64,000 nucleotides of DNA. Origin: Antedon mediterranea (Eukaryota > Echinodermata > Crinoidea > Comatulida > Antedonidae). The notes beneath the pieces were generated by a model. It saw nothing but the letters and a program-made list of their open reading frames with translations, was not told the DNA's origin and made no database searches. The position numbers and the translations under genes are program-made. Location: the NCBI RefSeq assembly GCF_964355755.1, contig NC_092677.1, forward strand, positions 21,486,101 through 21,550,100, written 5' to 3'. Below, in pieces: positions 22,918 to 37,227 of this stretch. Position 1 is the first letter of the stretch. The number at the start of each line of letters is the position of its first letter.

Positions 22918-25900
22918 GTTTTAGACCATTTTGAGCATTCCGACAAAACTTTTTCACACAAAACATCAAAGTGTACAGAATAGCTTTAAATCGCATTTGG
23001 AGACGTTTTAGACCATTTTGTAGTTTTCGAAAAAACTTGTTAACATAAAAACACAAAAGAGCTTCAAATCGCATTTGGAGACGTTTTAGACCCTTTTGTG
23101 CATTTCGATGAAACTTGGTTACACAAAAACATCAAAGTGCTTAAAATCACATTAGAAACCGTTTTAGACCATTTTGAGCATTTCGTTAAAACTTTTCATA
23201 CAAAAACATCAAAGTCCACAAAATAGCTTAATATCGTATTCAAAAACGTTTTAGACCATTTTGAGCATTTCGAAAAAACTTTTCCACACGAAACATCAAA
23301 GTTTACAAAATAGCTTCAAATCGCATTTGGAGACGTTTTAGACCATTTTGTGATTTTCGAAAAAACTTGATAACATAAAAACACCAAAGTGCTCAGAATA
23401 CCTTCAAATCGTGTTTTGAGACGTTTTAGACCATTTTGTAATTTTCGAAAAAACTTGTTAACATAAAAACACCAAAGTGCTCAGAATACCTTCACATCGA
23501 ATTTTGAGACGTTTTAGACCATTTTGTGATTTTCGAAAAAACTTGTTAACATAAAAACACCAAAGTGCTTAGAAAAGCTTGAAATCGCATTTGGAGACGT
23601 TTTAGACCATTTTGTGCATTTCGATGAAACTTGGTTACACAAAAACATCAAAGTGCTTAAAATCACATTTTGAGCATTTCGTTAAAACTTTTCACACAAA
23701 AACATCAAAGTCCACAAAATAGCTTAATATCGTATTTAAAAACGTTTTAGACCATTTTGAGCATTTCGAAAAAACTTTTCCACACAAAACATCAAAGTTT
23801 ACAAAATAGCTTTAAATCGCATTTGGAGACGTTTTAGACCATTTTGTTCATTTCGATGAAACAAAAACACAAAAACATCAAATTGCACAAAATGGCTTAA
23901 TATGATATGGGAAAACGTTTTAGACCATTTTGAACATTTCGTTAAAAGTTTTCACAAAAAAACATCAAAGTCCACAAAATAGCTTAATATCGTATTTAAA
24001 AACGTTTTAGGCCATTTTGAGCATTTCGAAAAAACTTTTTCACACAAAACATCAAAGTTTACAAAATAGCTTCAAATCGCATTTGGAGACGTTTTAGACC
24101 ATTTTGTGATTTTCGAAAAAACTTGTTAACATAAAAACACCAAAGTGCTCAGAATACCTTCAAATCGCATTTGGAGACGTTTTAGACCATTTTGTGATTT
24201 TCGAAAAAACTTGTTAACATAAAAACACCAAAGTGCTCAGAATACCTTCAAATCGTGTTTTGAGACGTTTTAGACCATTTTGTGATTTTGGAAAAACTTG
24301 TTAACATAAAAACACCAAAGTGCTCAGAATACCTTCAAATCGCATTTGGAGACGTTTTAGACCATTTTGTGATTTTCGAAAAAACTTGTTAACATAAAAA
24401 CACCAAAGTGCTCAGAAAAGCTTCAAATCGCAATTGGAGACGTTTTAAACCATTTTGTTCATTTCGATGAAGCTTGGTTACACAAAAACATCAAATTGCA
24501 CAAAATGGCTTAATATGGTATGGGAAAACGTTTTAGACCATTTTGAACATTTCGAGAAAACTTTTTCACACAAAACTTCAAAGTATACAGAATAGCTTCA
24601 AATCGCATTAGAAACCGTTTTAGACCATTTTGAGCATTTCGAAAAAACTTTTTCACACAAAACATCAAAGTTTACAAAATAGCTTCAAATCGCATTTGGA
24701 GACGTTTTAGACCATTTTGTGATTTTCGAAAAAACTTGTTAACATAAAAACACCAAAGTGCTCAGAATACCTTCAAATCGCATTTTGAGACGTTTTAGAC
24801 CATTTTGTGATTTTCGAAAAAACTTGTTAACATAAAAATACCAAAGTGCTCAGAATACCTTCAAATCGTGTTTTGAGACGTTTTAAACCATTTTGTGATT
24901 TTCGAAAAAACTTAACATAAAAACACCAAAGTGCTCAGAATACCTTCAAATCGCATTTTGGAGACGTTTTAGACCATTTTGTGATTTTCGAAAAAACTTG
25001 TTAACATAAAAACACCAAAGTGCTTAGAAAATCTTCAAATCGCATTTGGAGACGTTTAAGACCATTTTGTTCATTTCGATGAAACTTGGTTACACAAAAA
25101 CATCAAAGAGCACAAAAGAGCGTTTTAGACCATTTTGAGCATTTCGACAAAACTTTTTCACACAAAACATCAAAGTGTACAGAATAGCTTTAAATCGCAT
25201 TTGGAGACGTTTTAGACCATTTTGTGGTTTTCGAAAAAACTTGTTAACATAAAAACACAAAAGAGCTAAGAATAGCTTCAAATCGCATTTGGAGACGTTT
25301 TAGATCCTTTTGTGCATTTCGATGAAACTTGGTTACACAAAAACATCAAAGTGCTTAAAATCACATTAGAAACCGTTTTAGACCATTTTGAGCATTTCGT
25401 TAAAACTTTTCACACAAAAACATCAAAGTCCACAAAATAGCTTAATATCGTATTTAAAAACGTTTTAGACCATTTTGAGCATTTCGAAAAAACTTTTTCA
25501 CACAAAACATCAAAGTTTACAAAATAGCTTCAAATCGCATTTGGAGACGTTTTAGACCATTTTGTGATTTTCGAAAAAACTTGTTAACATAAAAACACCA
25601 AAGTGCTTAGAAAATCTTCAAATCGCATTTGGAGACGTTTAAGACCATTTTGTTCATTTCGATTAAACTTGGTTACACAAAAACATCAAAGAGCACAAAA
25701 GAGCTTAATATCGTATTTAAAAACGTTTTAGACCATTTTGAGCATTTCGACAAAACTTTTTCAAACAAAACATCAAAGTGTACAGAATAGCTTTAAATCG
25801 CATTTGGAGACGTTTTAGACCATTTTGTAGTTTTCGAAAAAACTTGTTAACATAAAAACACAAAAAAGCTAAGAATAGCTTCAAATCGCATTTGGAGACG

Positions 25901-28900
25901 TTTTAGACCCTTTTGTGCATTTCGATGAAACTTGGTTACACAAAAACATCAAAGTGCTTAAAATCACATTAGAAACCGTTTTAGACCATTTTGAGCATTT
26001 CGTTAAAACTTTTCAGACAAAAACATCAAAGTCCACAAAATAGCTTAATATCGTATTTAAAAACGTTTTAGACCATTTTGAGCATTTCGAAAAAACTTTT
26101 TCACACAAAACATCAAAGTTTACAAAATAGCTTCAAATCGCATTTGGAGACGTTTTAGACCATTTTGTGATTTTCGAAAAAACTTGTTAACATAAAAACA
26201 CCAAAGTGCTCAGAATACCTTCAAATCGCATTTTGAGACGTTTTAGACCATTTTGTGATTTTTGAAAAAACTTGTTAACTTAAAAACACCAAAGTGCTTA
26301 GAAAATCTTCAAATCGCATTTGGTGACGTTTTAGACCATTTTGAGCATTTCGATAAAATTTTACACACAAAAACATCAAAGTGCACAAAATAGCTTAATA
26401 TGGTATTTAAAAACGTTTTAGACCATTTTGAGCATTTCGACAAAGCTTTTTCTCACAAAACATCAAAGTGTACAGAATAGCTTCAAATCGCATTTGGAGA
26501 CGTTTTAGACCATTTTGTGCATTTCGATGAAACTTGGTTACACAAAAACATCAAAGTGCTTAAAATCACATTTTGAGCATTTCGTTAAAACTGTTCACAC
26601 AAAAACATCAAAGAGCAAAAAATAGCTTAATATCGTATTTAAAAACGTTTTAGACCATTTTGAGCATTTCGACAAAACTTTTTCACACAAAACATCAAAG
26701 TGTACAGAATAGCTTTAAATCGCATTTGGAGACGTTTTAGACCATTTTGTTCATTTCGATGAAACTTGGTTACACAAAAACATCAAATTGCACAAAATGG
26801 CTTAATATGGTATGGGAAAACGTTTTAGACCATTTTGAACATTTCGAGAAAACTTTTTCACACAAAACTTCAAAGTGTACAGAATAGCTTCAAATCGCAT
26901 TTGAAACCGTTTTAGACCATTTTGAGCATTTCGAAAAAACTTTTTCACACAAAACATCAAAGTTTACAAAATAGCTTCAAATCGCATTTGGAGACGTTTT
27001 AGACCATTTTGTGATTTTCGAAAAAACTTGTTAACATAAAAACACCAAAGTGCTCAGAATACCTTCAAATCGCATTTGGAGACGTTTTAGACCATTTTGT
27101 GATTTTCGAAAAAACTTGTTAACATAAAAACACCAAAGTGCTTAGAAAAGCTTCAAATTGCATTTGGAGACGTTTTAGACCATTTTGTGCATTTAGATGA
27201 AACTTGGTTACACAAAAACATCAAAGTGCTTAAAATCACATTTTGACCATTTCGTTAAAACTTTTCACACAAAAACATCAAAGAGTAAAAAATAGCTTAA
27301 TATCGTATTTAAAAACGTTTTAGACCATTTTGAGCAATTCGACAAAACTTTTTCTCACAAAACATCAAAGTGTACAGAATAGCTTCAAATCGCATTTGGA
27401 GACGTTTTAGACCATTTTGTAGTTTTCGTAAAAACTTGTTAACATAAAAAGACAAAAGAGCTTCAAATCGCATTTGGAGACGTTTTAGACCCTTTTGTGC
27501 ATTTCGATGAAACTTGGTTACACAAAAACATCAAACTGCTTAAAATCACATTAGAAACCGTTTTAGACCATTTTGAGCATTTCGTTAAAACTTTTCAGAC
27601 AAAAACATCAAAGTCCACAAAATAGCTTAATATCGTATTTAAAAACGTTTTAGACCATTTTGAGCATTTCGAAAAAACTTTTTCACACAAAACATCAAAG
27701 TTTACAAAATAGCTTCAAATCGCATTTGGAGACGTTTTAGACCATTTTGTGATTTTCGAAAAAACTTGTTAACATAAAAACACCAAAGTGCTCAGAATAC
27801 CTTCAAATCGCATTTTGAGACGTTTTAGACCATTTTGTGATTTTTGAAAAAACTTGTTAACTTAAAAACACCAAAGTGCTTAGAAAATCTTCAAATCGCA
27901 TTTGGTGACGTTTTAGACCATTTTGAGCATTTCGATAAAATTTTACACACAAAAACATCAAAGTGCACAAAATAGCTTAATATGGTATTTAAAAACGTTT
28001 TAGACCATTTTGAGCATTTCGACAAAGCTTTTTCTCACAAAACATCAAAGTGTACAGAATAGCTTCAAATCGCATTTGGAGACGTTTTAGACCATTTTGT
28101 GCATTTCGATGAAACTTGGTTACACAAAAACATCAAAGTGCTTAAAATCACATTTTGAGCATTTCGTTAAAACTGTTCACACAAAAACATCAAAGAGCAA
28201 AAAATAGCTTAATATCGTATTTAAAAACGTTTTAGACCATTTTGAGCATTTCGACAAAACTTTTTCACACAAAACATCAAAGTGTACAGAATAGCTTTAA
28301 ATCGCATTTGGAGACGTTTTAGACCATTTTGTTCATTTCGATGAAACTTGGTTACACAAAAACATCAAATTGCACAAAATGGCTTAATATGGTATGGGAA
28401 AACGTTTTAGACCATTTTGAACATTTCGAGAAAACTTTTTCACACAAAACTTCAAAGTGTACAGAATAGCTTCAAATCGCATTTGAAACCGTTTTAGACC
28501 ATTTTGAGCATTTCGAAAAAACTTTTTCACACAAAACATCAAAGTTTACAAAATAGCTTCAAATCGCATTTGGAGACGTTTTAGACCATTTTGTGATTTT
28601 CGAAAAAACTTGTTAACATAAAAACACCAAAGTGCTCAGAATACCTTCAAATCGCATTTGGAGACGTTTTAGACCATTTTGTGATTTTCGAAAAAACTTG
28701 TTAACATAAAAACACCAAAGTGCTTAGAAAAGTTTCAAATCGCATTTGGAGACGTTTTAGACCATTTTGTTCATTTCGATGAAACTTGGTTACACAAAAA
28801 CATCAAATTGCACAAAATGGCTTAATATGGTATGGGAAAACGTTTTAGACCATTTTGAACGTTTCGAGAAAACTTTTTCACACAAAACTTCAAAGTGTAC

Positions 28901-29054
28901 AGAATAGCTTCAAATCGCATTAGAAACCGTTTTAGACCATTTTGAGCATTTCGAAAAAACTTTTTCACACAAAACATCAAAGTTTACAAAATAGCTTCAA
29001 ATCACATTTGGAGACGTTCTAGACCATTTTGTGATTTTCAAAAAAACTTGTTAA

Positions 29055-30470
29055 CATAAAAACACCAAAGTGCTCAGAATACCTTCAAATCGCATTTTGA
29101 GACGTTTTAGACCATTTTGTGATTTTCGAAAAAACTTGTTAACATAAAAACACCAAAGTGCTTAGAAAATCTTCAAATCGCATTTGGAGACGTTTAAGAC
29201 CATTTTGTTCATTTCGATGAAACTTGGTTACACAAAAACATCAAAGAGCACAAAAGAGCTTAATATCGTATTTAAAAACGTTTTAGACCATTTTGAGCAT
29301 TTCGACAAAACTTTTTCACACAAAACATCAAAGTGTAGAGAATAGCTTTAAATCGCATTTGGAGACGTTTTAGACCATTTTCTGGTTTTCGAAAAAACTT
29401 GTTAACATAAAAACACAAAAGAGCTAAGAATAGCTTCAAATCGCATTTGGAGACGTTTTAGATCCTTTTGTGCATTTCGATGAAACTTGGTTACACAAAA
29501 ACATCAAAGTGCTTAAAATCACATTAGAAACCGTTTTAGACCATTTTGAGCATTTCGTTAAAACTTTTCACACAAAAACATCAAAGTCCACAAAATAGCT
29601 TAATATCGTATTTAAAAACGTTTTAGACCATTTTGAGCATTTCGAAAAAACTTTTTCACACAAAACATCAAAGTTTACAAAATAGCTTCAAATCGCATTT
29701 GGAGACGTTTTAGACCATTTTGTGATTTTCGAAAAAACTTGTTAACATAAAAACACCAAAGTGCTCAGAATACCTTCAAATCGCATTTTGAGACGTTTTA
29801 GACCATTTTGTGATTTTCGAAAAAACTTGTTAACATAAAAACACCAAAGTGCTTAGAAAATCTTCAAATCGCATTTGGAGACGTTTAAGACCATTTTGTT
29901 CATTTCGATGAAACTTGGTTACACAAAAACATCAAAGAGCACAAAAGAGCTTAATATCGTATTTAAAAACGTTTTAGACCATTTTGAGCATTTCGACAAA
30001 ACTTTTTCACACAAAACATCAAAGTGTAGAGAATAGCTTTAAATCGCATTTGGAGACGTTTTAGACCATTTTCTGGTTTTCGAAAAAACTTGTTAACATA
30101 AAAACACAAAAGAGCTAAGAATAGCTTCAAATCGCATTTGGAGACGTTTTAGATCCTTTTGTGCATTTCGATGAAACTTGGTTACACAAAAACATCAAAG
30201 TGCTTAAAATCACATTAGAAACCGTTTTAGACCATTTTGAGCATTTCGTTAAAACTTTTCACACAAAAACATCAAAGTCCACAAAATAGCTTAATATCGT
30301 ATTTAAAAACGTTTTAGACCATTTTGAGCATTTCGAAAAAACTTTTTCACACAAAACATCAAAGTTTACAAAATAGCTTCAAATCGCATTTGGAGACGTT
30401 TTAGACCATTTTGTGATTTTCGAAAAAACTTGTTAACATAAAAACACCAAAGTGCTCAGAATACCTTCAC
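29055..30470 (+). repeat. 691-bp HOR tandem pair in the large second copy
   Basis: Counterpart of about 8330-9745 at offset 20,719. The GTGTAGAGAATAG marker lies at about 29332 and 30023, exactly 691 apart. Confidence 0.87.
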
Positions 30471-30901
30471 ATCGCATTTTGAGACGGTTTAGACCATTTT
30501 GTGATTTTCGAAAGAACTTGTTAACATAAAAACACCAAAGTGCTTAGAAAAGCTTCAAATTGCATTTGGAGACGTTTTAGACCATTTTGTGCATTTAGAT
30601 GAAACTTGGTTACACAAAAACATCAAAGTGCTTAAAATCACATTTTGACCATTTCGTTAAAACTTTTCACACAAAAACATCAAAGAGTAAAAAATAGCTT
30701 AATATCGTATTTAAAAACGTTTTAGACCATTTTGAGCAATTCGACAAAACTTTTTCTCACAAAACATCAAAGTGTACAGAATAGCTTCAAATCGCATTTG
30801 GAGACGTTTTAGACCATTTTGTAGTTTTCGTAAAAACTTGTTAACATAAAAAGACAAAAGAGCTTCAAATCGCATTTGGAGACGTTTTAGACCCTTTTGT
30901 G

Positions 30902-33900
30902 CATTTCGATGAAACTTGGTTACACAAAAACATCAAACTGCTTAAAATCACATTAGAAACCGTTTTAGACCATTTTGAGCATTTCGTTAAAACTTTTCAC
31001 ACAAAAACATCAAAGTCCACAAAATAGCTTCATATCGTATTTAAAAACGTTTTAGACCATTTTGAGCATTTCGAAAAAACTTTTTCACACAAAACATCAA
31101 AGTTTACAAAATAGCTTCAAATCGCATTTGGAGACGTTTTAGACCATTTTGTGATTTTCGAAAAAAATTGTTGACATAAAAACACCAAAGTGCTCAGAAT
31201 ACCTTCAAATCGCATTTTGAGAAGTTTTAGACCATTTTGTGATTTTCGAAAAAACTTGTTAACATAAAAACACCAAAGTGCTCAGAATACCTTCAAATCG
31301 TATTTTGAGACGTTTTAGACCATTTTGTGATTTTCGAAAAAACTTGTTAACATAAAAACACCAAAGTGCTTAGAAAAGCTTCAAATCGCATTTGGAGACG
31401 TTTTAGACCATTTTGTTCATTTCGATTAAACTTGGTTACACAAAAACATCAAAGAGCACAAAAGAGCTTAATATCGTATTTAAAAACGTTTTAGACCATT
31501 TTGAGCATTTCGACAAAACTTTTTCAAACAAAACATCAAAGTGTACAGAATAGCTTTAAATCGCATTTGGAGACGTTTTAGACCATTTTGTAGTTTTCGA
31601 AAAAACTTCTTAACATAAAAACACAAAAGAGCTTCAAATCGCATTTGGAGACGTTTTAGACCCTTTTGTGCATTTCGATGAAACTTGGTTACACAAAAAC
31701 ATCAAAGTGCTTAAAATCACATTAGAAACCGTTTTAGACCATTTTGAGCATTTCGTTAAAACTTTTCAGAAAAAAACATCAAAGTCCACAAAATAGCTTA
31801 ATATCGTATTTAAAAACGTTTTAGACCATTTTGAGCATTTCGAAAAAACTTTTTCACACAAAACATCAAAGTTTACAAAATAGCTTCAAATCGCATTTGG
31901 AGACGTTTTAGACCATTTTGTGATTTTCGAAAAAACTTGTTAACATAAAAACACCAAAGTGCTCAGAATACCTTCAAATCGCTTTTGGAGACGTTTTAGA
32001 CCATTTTGTGATTTTCGAAAAAACTTGTTAACATAAAAACACCAAAGTGCTTAGAAAAGTTTCAAATCGCATTTGGAGACGTTTTAGACCATTTTGTTCA
32101 TTTCGATGAAACTTGGTTACACAAAAACATCAAATTGCACAAAATGGCTTAATATGGTATGGGAAAACGTTTTAGACCATTTTGAACGTTTCGAGAAAAC
32201 TTTTTCACACAAAACTTCAAAGTGTACAGAATAGCTTCAAATCGCATTAGAAACCGTTTTAGACCATTTTGAGCATTTCGAAAAAACTTTTTCACACAAA
32301 ACATCAAAGTTTACAAAATAGCTTCAAATCACATTTGGAGACGTTCTAGACCATTTTGTGATTTTCAAAAAAACTTGTTAACATAAAAACACCAAAGTGC
32401 TCAGAATACCTTCAAATCGCATTTTGAGACGTTTTAGACCATTTTGTGATTTTCGAAAAAACTTGTTAACATAAAAACACCAAAGTGCTTAGAAAATCTT
32501 CAAATCGCATTTGGAGACGTTTAAGACCATTTTGTTCATTTCGATGAAACTTGGTTACACAAAAACATCAAAGAGCACAAAAGAGCTTAATATCGTATTT
32601 AAAAACGTTTTAGACCATTTTGAGCATTTCAACAAAACTTTTTCACACAAAACATCAAAGTGTACAGAATAGCTTTAAATCGCATTTGGAGACGTTTTAG
32701 ACCATTTTGTGGTTTTCGAAAAAACTTGTTAACATAAAAACACAAAAGAGCTAAGAATAGCTTCAAATCGCATTTGGAGACGTTTTAGATCCTTTTGTGC
32801 ATTTCGATGAAACTTGGTTACACAAAAACATCAAAGTGCTTAAAATCACATTAGAAACCGTTTTAGACCATTTTGAGCATTTCGTTAAAACTTTTCACAC
32901 AAAAACATCAAAGTCCACAAAATAGCTTAATATCGTATTTAAAAACGTTTTAGACCATTTTGAGCATTTCGAAAAAACTTTTTCACACAAAACATCAAAG
33001 TTTACAAAATAGCTTCAAATCGCATTTGGAGACGTTTTAGACCATTTTGTGATTTTCGAAAAAACTTGTTAACATAAAAACACCAAAGTGCTTAGAAAAT
33101 CTTCAAATCGCATTTGGAGACGTTTAAGACCATTTTGTGCATTTCGATGAAACTTGGTTACACAAAAACATCAAACTGCTTAAAATCACATTAGAAACCG
33201 TTTTAGACCATTTTGAGCATTTCGTTAAAACTTTTCACACAAAAACATCAAAGTCCACAAAATAGCTTCATATCGTATTTAAAAACGTTTTAGACCATTT
33301 TGAGCATTTCGAAAAAACTTTTTCACACAAAACATCAAAGTTTACAAAATAGCTTCAAATCGCATTTGGAGACGTTTTAGACCATTTTGTGATTTTCGAA
33401 AAAAATTGTTAACATAAAAACACCAAAGTGCTCAGAATACCTTCAAATCGCATTTTGAGAAGTTTTAGACCATTTTGTGATTTTCGAAAAAACTTGTTAA
33501 CATAAAAACACCAAAGTGCTCAGAATACCTTCAAATCGTATTTTGAGACGTTTTAGACCATTTTGTGATTTTCGAAAAAACTTGTTAACATAAAAACACC
33601 AAAGTGCTTAGAAAAGCTTCAAATCGCATTTGGAGACGTTTTAGACCATTTTGTTCATTTCGATTAAACTTGGTTACACAAAAACATCAAAGAGCACAAA
33701 AGAGCTTAATATCGTATTTAAAAACGTTTTAGACCATTTTGAGCATTTCGACAAAACTTTTTCAAACAAAACATCAAAGTGTACAGAATAGCTTTAAATC
33801 GCATTTGGAGACGTTTTAGACCATTTTGTAGTTTTCGAAAAAACTTCTTAACATAAAAACACAAAAGAGCTTCAAATCGCATTTGGAGACGTTTTAGACC

Positions 33901-35377
33901 CTTTTGTGCATTTCGATGAAACTTGGTTACACAAAAACATCAAAGTGCTTAAAATCACATTAGAAACCGTTTTAGACCATTTTGAGCATTTCGTTAAAAC
34001 TTTTCAGAAAAAAACATCAAAGTCCACAAAATAGCTTAATATCGTATTTAAAAACGTTTTAGACCATTTTGAGCATTTCGAAAAAACTTTTTCACACAAA
34101 ACATCAAAGTTTACAAAATAGCTTCAAATCGCATTTGGAGACGTTTTAGACCATTTTGAGATTTTCGAAAAAACTTGTTAACATAAAAACACCAAAGTGC
34201 TCAGAATACCTTCAAATCGCATTTGGAGACGTTTTAGACCATTTTGTGATTTTCGAAAAAACTTGTTAACATAAAAACACCAAAGTGCTTAGAAAAGTTT
34301 CAAATCGCATTTGGAGACGTTTTAGACCATTTTGTTCATTTCGATGAAACTTGGTTACACAAAAACATCAAATTGCACAAAATGGCTTAATATGGTATGG
34401 GAAAACGTTTTAGACCATTTTGAACGTTTCGAGAAAACTTTTTCACACAAAACTTCAAAGTGTACAGAATAGCTTCAAATCGCATTAGAAACCGTTTTAG
34501 ACCATTTTGAGCATTTCGAAAAAACTTTTTCACACAAAACATCAAAGTTTACAAAATAGCTTCAAATCACATTTGGAGACGTTCTAGACCATTTTGTGAT
34601 TTTCAAAAAAACTTGTTAACATAAAAACACCAAAGTGCTCAGAATACCTTCAAATCGCATTTTGAGACGTTTTAGACCATTTTGTGATTTTCGAAAAAAC
34701 TTGTTAACATAAAAACACCAAAGTGCTTAGAAAATCTTCAAATCGCATTTGGAGACGTTTAAGACCATTTTGTTCATTTCGATGAAACTTGGTTACACAA
34801 AAACATCAAAGAGCACAAAAGAGCTTAATATCGTATTTAAAAACGTTTTAGACCATTTTGAGCATTTCAACAAAACTTTTTCACACAAAACATCAAAGTG
34901 TACAGAATAGCTTTAAATCGCATTTGGAGACGTTTTAGACCATTTTGTGGTTTTCGAAAAAACTTGTTAACATAAAAACACAAAAGAGCTAAGAATAGCT
35001 TCAAATCGCATTTGGAGACGTTTTAGATCCTTTTGTGCATTTCGATGAAACTTGGTTACACAAAAACATCAAAGTGCTTAAAATCACATTAGAAACCGTT
35101 TTAGACCATTTTGAGCATTTCGTTAAAACTTTTCACACAAAAACATCAAAGTCCACAAAATAGCTTAATATCGTATTTAAAAACGTTTTAGACCATTTTG
35201 AGCATTTCGAAAAAACTTTTTCACACAAAACATCAAAGTTTACAAAATAACTTCAAATCGCATTTGGAGACGTTTTAGACCATTTTGTGATTTTCGAAAA
35301 AACTTGTTAACATAAAAACACCAAAGTGCTTAGAAAATCTTCAAATCGCATTTGGAGACGTTTAAGACCATTTTGTT
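30902..35377 (+). repeat. 2,238-bp HOR tandem pair in the large second copy
   Basis: Copies at 30902-33139 and 33140-35377, corresponding to 10183-14658. A T at 31983 (GCTTTTGGAG) and an A at 34159 (ATTTTGAGATT) are private to this copy. Confidence 0.87.
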
Positions 35378-37227
35378 CATTTCGATTAAACTTGGTTACA
35401 CAAAAACATCAAAGAGCACAAAAGAGCTTAATATCGTATTTAAAAACGTTTTAGACCATTTTGAGCATTTCGACAAAACTTTTTCAAACAAAACATCAAA
35501 GTGTACAGAATAGCTTTAAATCGCATTTGGAGACGTTTTAGACCATTTTGTAGTTTTCGAAAAAACTTGTTAACATAAAAACACAAAAGAGCTAAGAATA
35601 GCTTCAAATCGCATTTGGAGACGTTTTAGACCCTTTTGTGCATTTCGATGAAACTTGGTTACACAAAAACATCAAAGTGCTTAAAATCACATTAGAAACC
35701 GTTTTAGACCATTTTGAGCATTTCGTTAAAACTTTTCAGACAAAAACATCAAAGTCCACAAAATAGCTTAATATCGTATTTAAAAACGTTTTAGACCATT
35801 TTGAGCATTTCGAAAAAACTTTTTCACACAAAACATCAAAGTTTACAAAATAGCTTCAAATCGCATTTGGAGACGTTTTAGACCATTTTGTGATTTTCGA
35901 AAAAACTTGTTAACATAAAAACACCAAAGTGCTCAGAATACCTTCAAATCGCATTTTGAGACGTTTTAGACCATTTTGTGATTTTCGAAAAAACTTGTTA
36001 ACTTAAAAACACCAAAGTGCTTAGAAAATCTTCAAATCGCATTTGGTGACGTTTTAGACCATTTTGAGCATTTCGATAAAATTTTACACACAAAAACATC
36101 AAAGTGCACAAAATAGCTTAATATGGTATTTAAAAACGTTTTAGACCATTTTGAGCATTTCGACAAAGCTTTTTCTCACAAAACATCAAAGTGTACAGAA
36201 TAGCTTCAAATCGCATTTGGAGACGTTTTAGACCATTTTGTGCATTTCGATGAAACTTGGTTACACAAAAACATCAAAGTGCTTAAAATCACATTTTGAG
36301 CATTTCGTTAAAACTGTTCACACAAAAACATCAAAGAGCAAAAAATAGCTTTATATCGTATTTAAAAACGTTTTAGACCATTTTGAGCATTTCGACAAAA
36401 CTTTTTCACACAAAACATCAAAGTGTACAGAATAGCTTTAAATCGCATTTGGAGACGTTTTAGACCATTTTGTTCATTTCGATGAAACTTGGTTACATAA
36501 AAACATCAAATTGCACAAAATGGCTTAATATGGTATGGGAAAACGTTTTAGACCATTTTGAACATTTCGAGAAAACTTTTTCACACAAAACTTCAAAGTG
36601 TACAGAATAGCTTCAAATCGCATTTGAAACCGTTTTAGACCATTTTGAGCATTTCGAAAAAACTTTTTAACACAAAACATCAAAGTTTACAAAATAGCTT
36701 CAAATCGCATTTGGAGACGTTTTAGACCATTTTGTGATTTTCGAAAAAACTTGTTAACATAAAAACACCAAAGTGCTCAGAATACCTTCAAATCGCATTT
36801 GGAGACGTTTTAGACCATTTTGTGATTTTCGAAAAAACTTGTTAACATAAAAACACCAAAGTGCTTAGAAAAGTTTCAAATCGCATTTGGAGACGTTTTA
36901 GACCATTTTGTTCATTTCGATGAAACTTGGTTACACAAAAACATCAAATTGCACAAAATGGCTTAATATGGTATGGGAAAACGTTTTAGACCATTTTGAA
37001 CGTTTCGAGAAAACTTTTTCACACAAAACTTCAAAGTGTACAGAATAGCTTCAAATCGCATTAGAAACCGTTTTAGACCATTTTGAGCATTTCGAAAAAA
37101 CTTTTTCACACAAAACATCAAAGTTTACAAAATAGCTTCAAATCACATTTGGAGACGTTCTAGACCATTTTGTGATTTTCAAAAAAACTTGTTAACATAA
37201 AAACACCAAAGTGCTCAGAATACCTTC
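35081..37227 (+). repeat. 2,147-bp tandem duplication, copy 1
   Basis: Matches 37228-39374 at offset 2,147 (CTTTTCAGAC type E starting at 35701 and 37848; AGCTTTATATCG near 36345 and 38492). It overlaps the right end of the large second copy, and the first large copy has no such duplication at its matching place. Confidence 0.88.

Larger units (their letters stand above)
22820..37061 (+). repeat. Large segmental duplication, copy 2 (~14.2 kb)
   Basis: Second copy of about 2101-16254. It contains the same nested duplications (1,582, 691 and 2,238 bp), so those were already present when the large copy was made. It has one additional type-B monomer at about 36776-36863. Beyond 37061 the two copies diverge. 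Confidence 0.9.
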
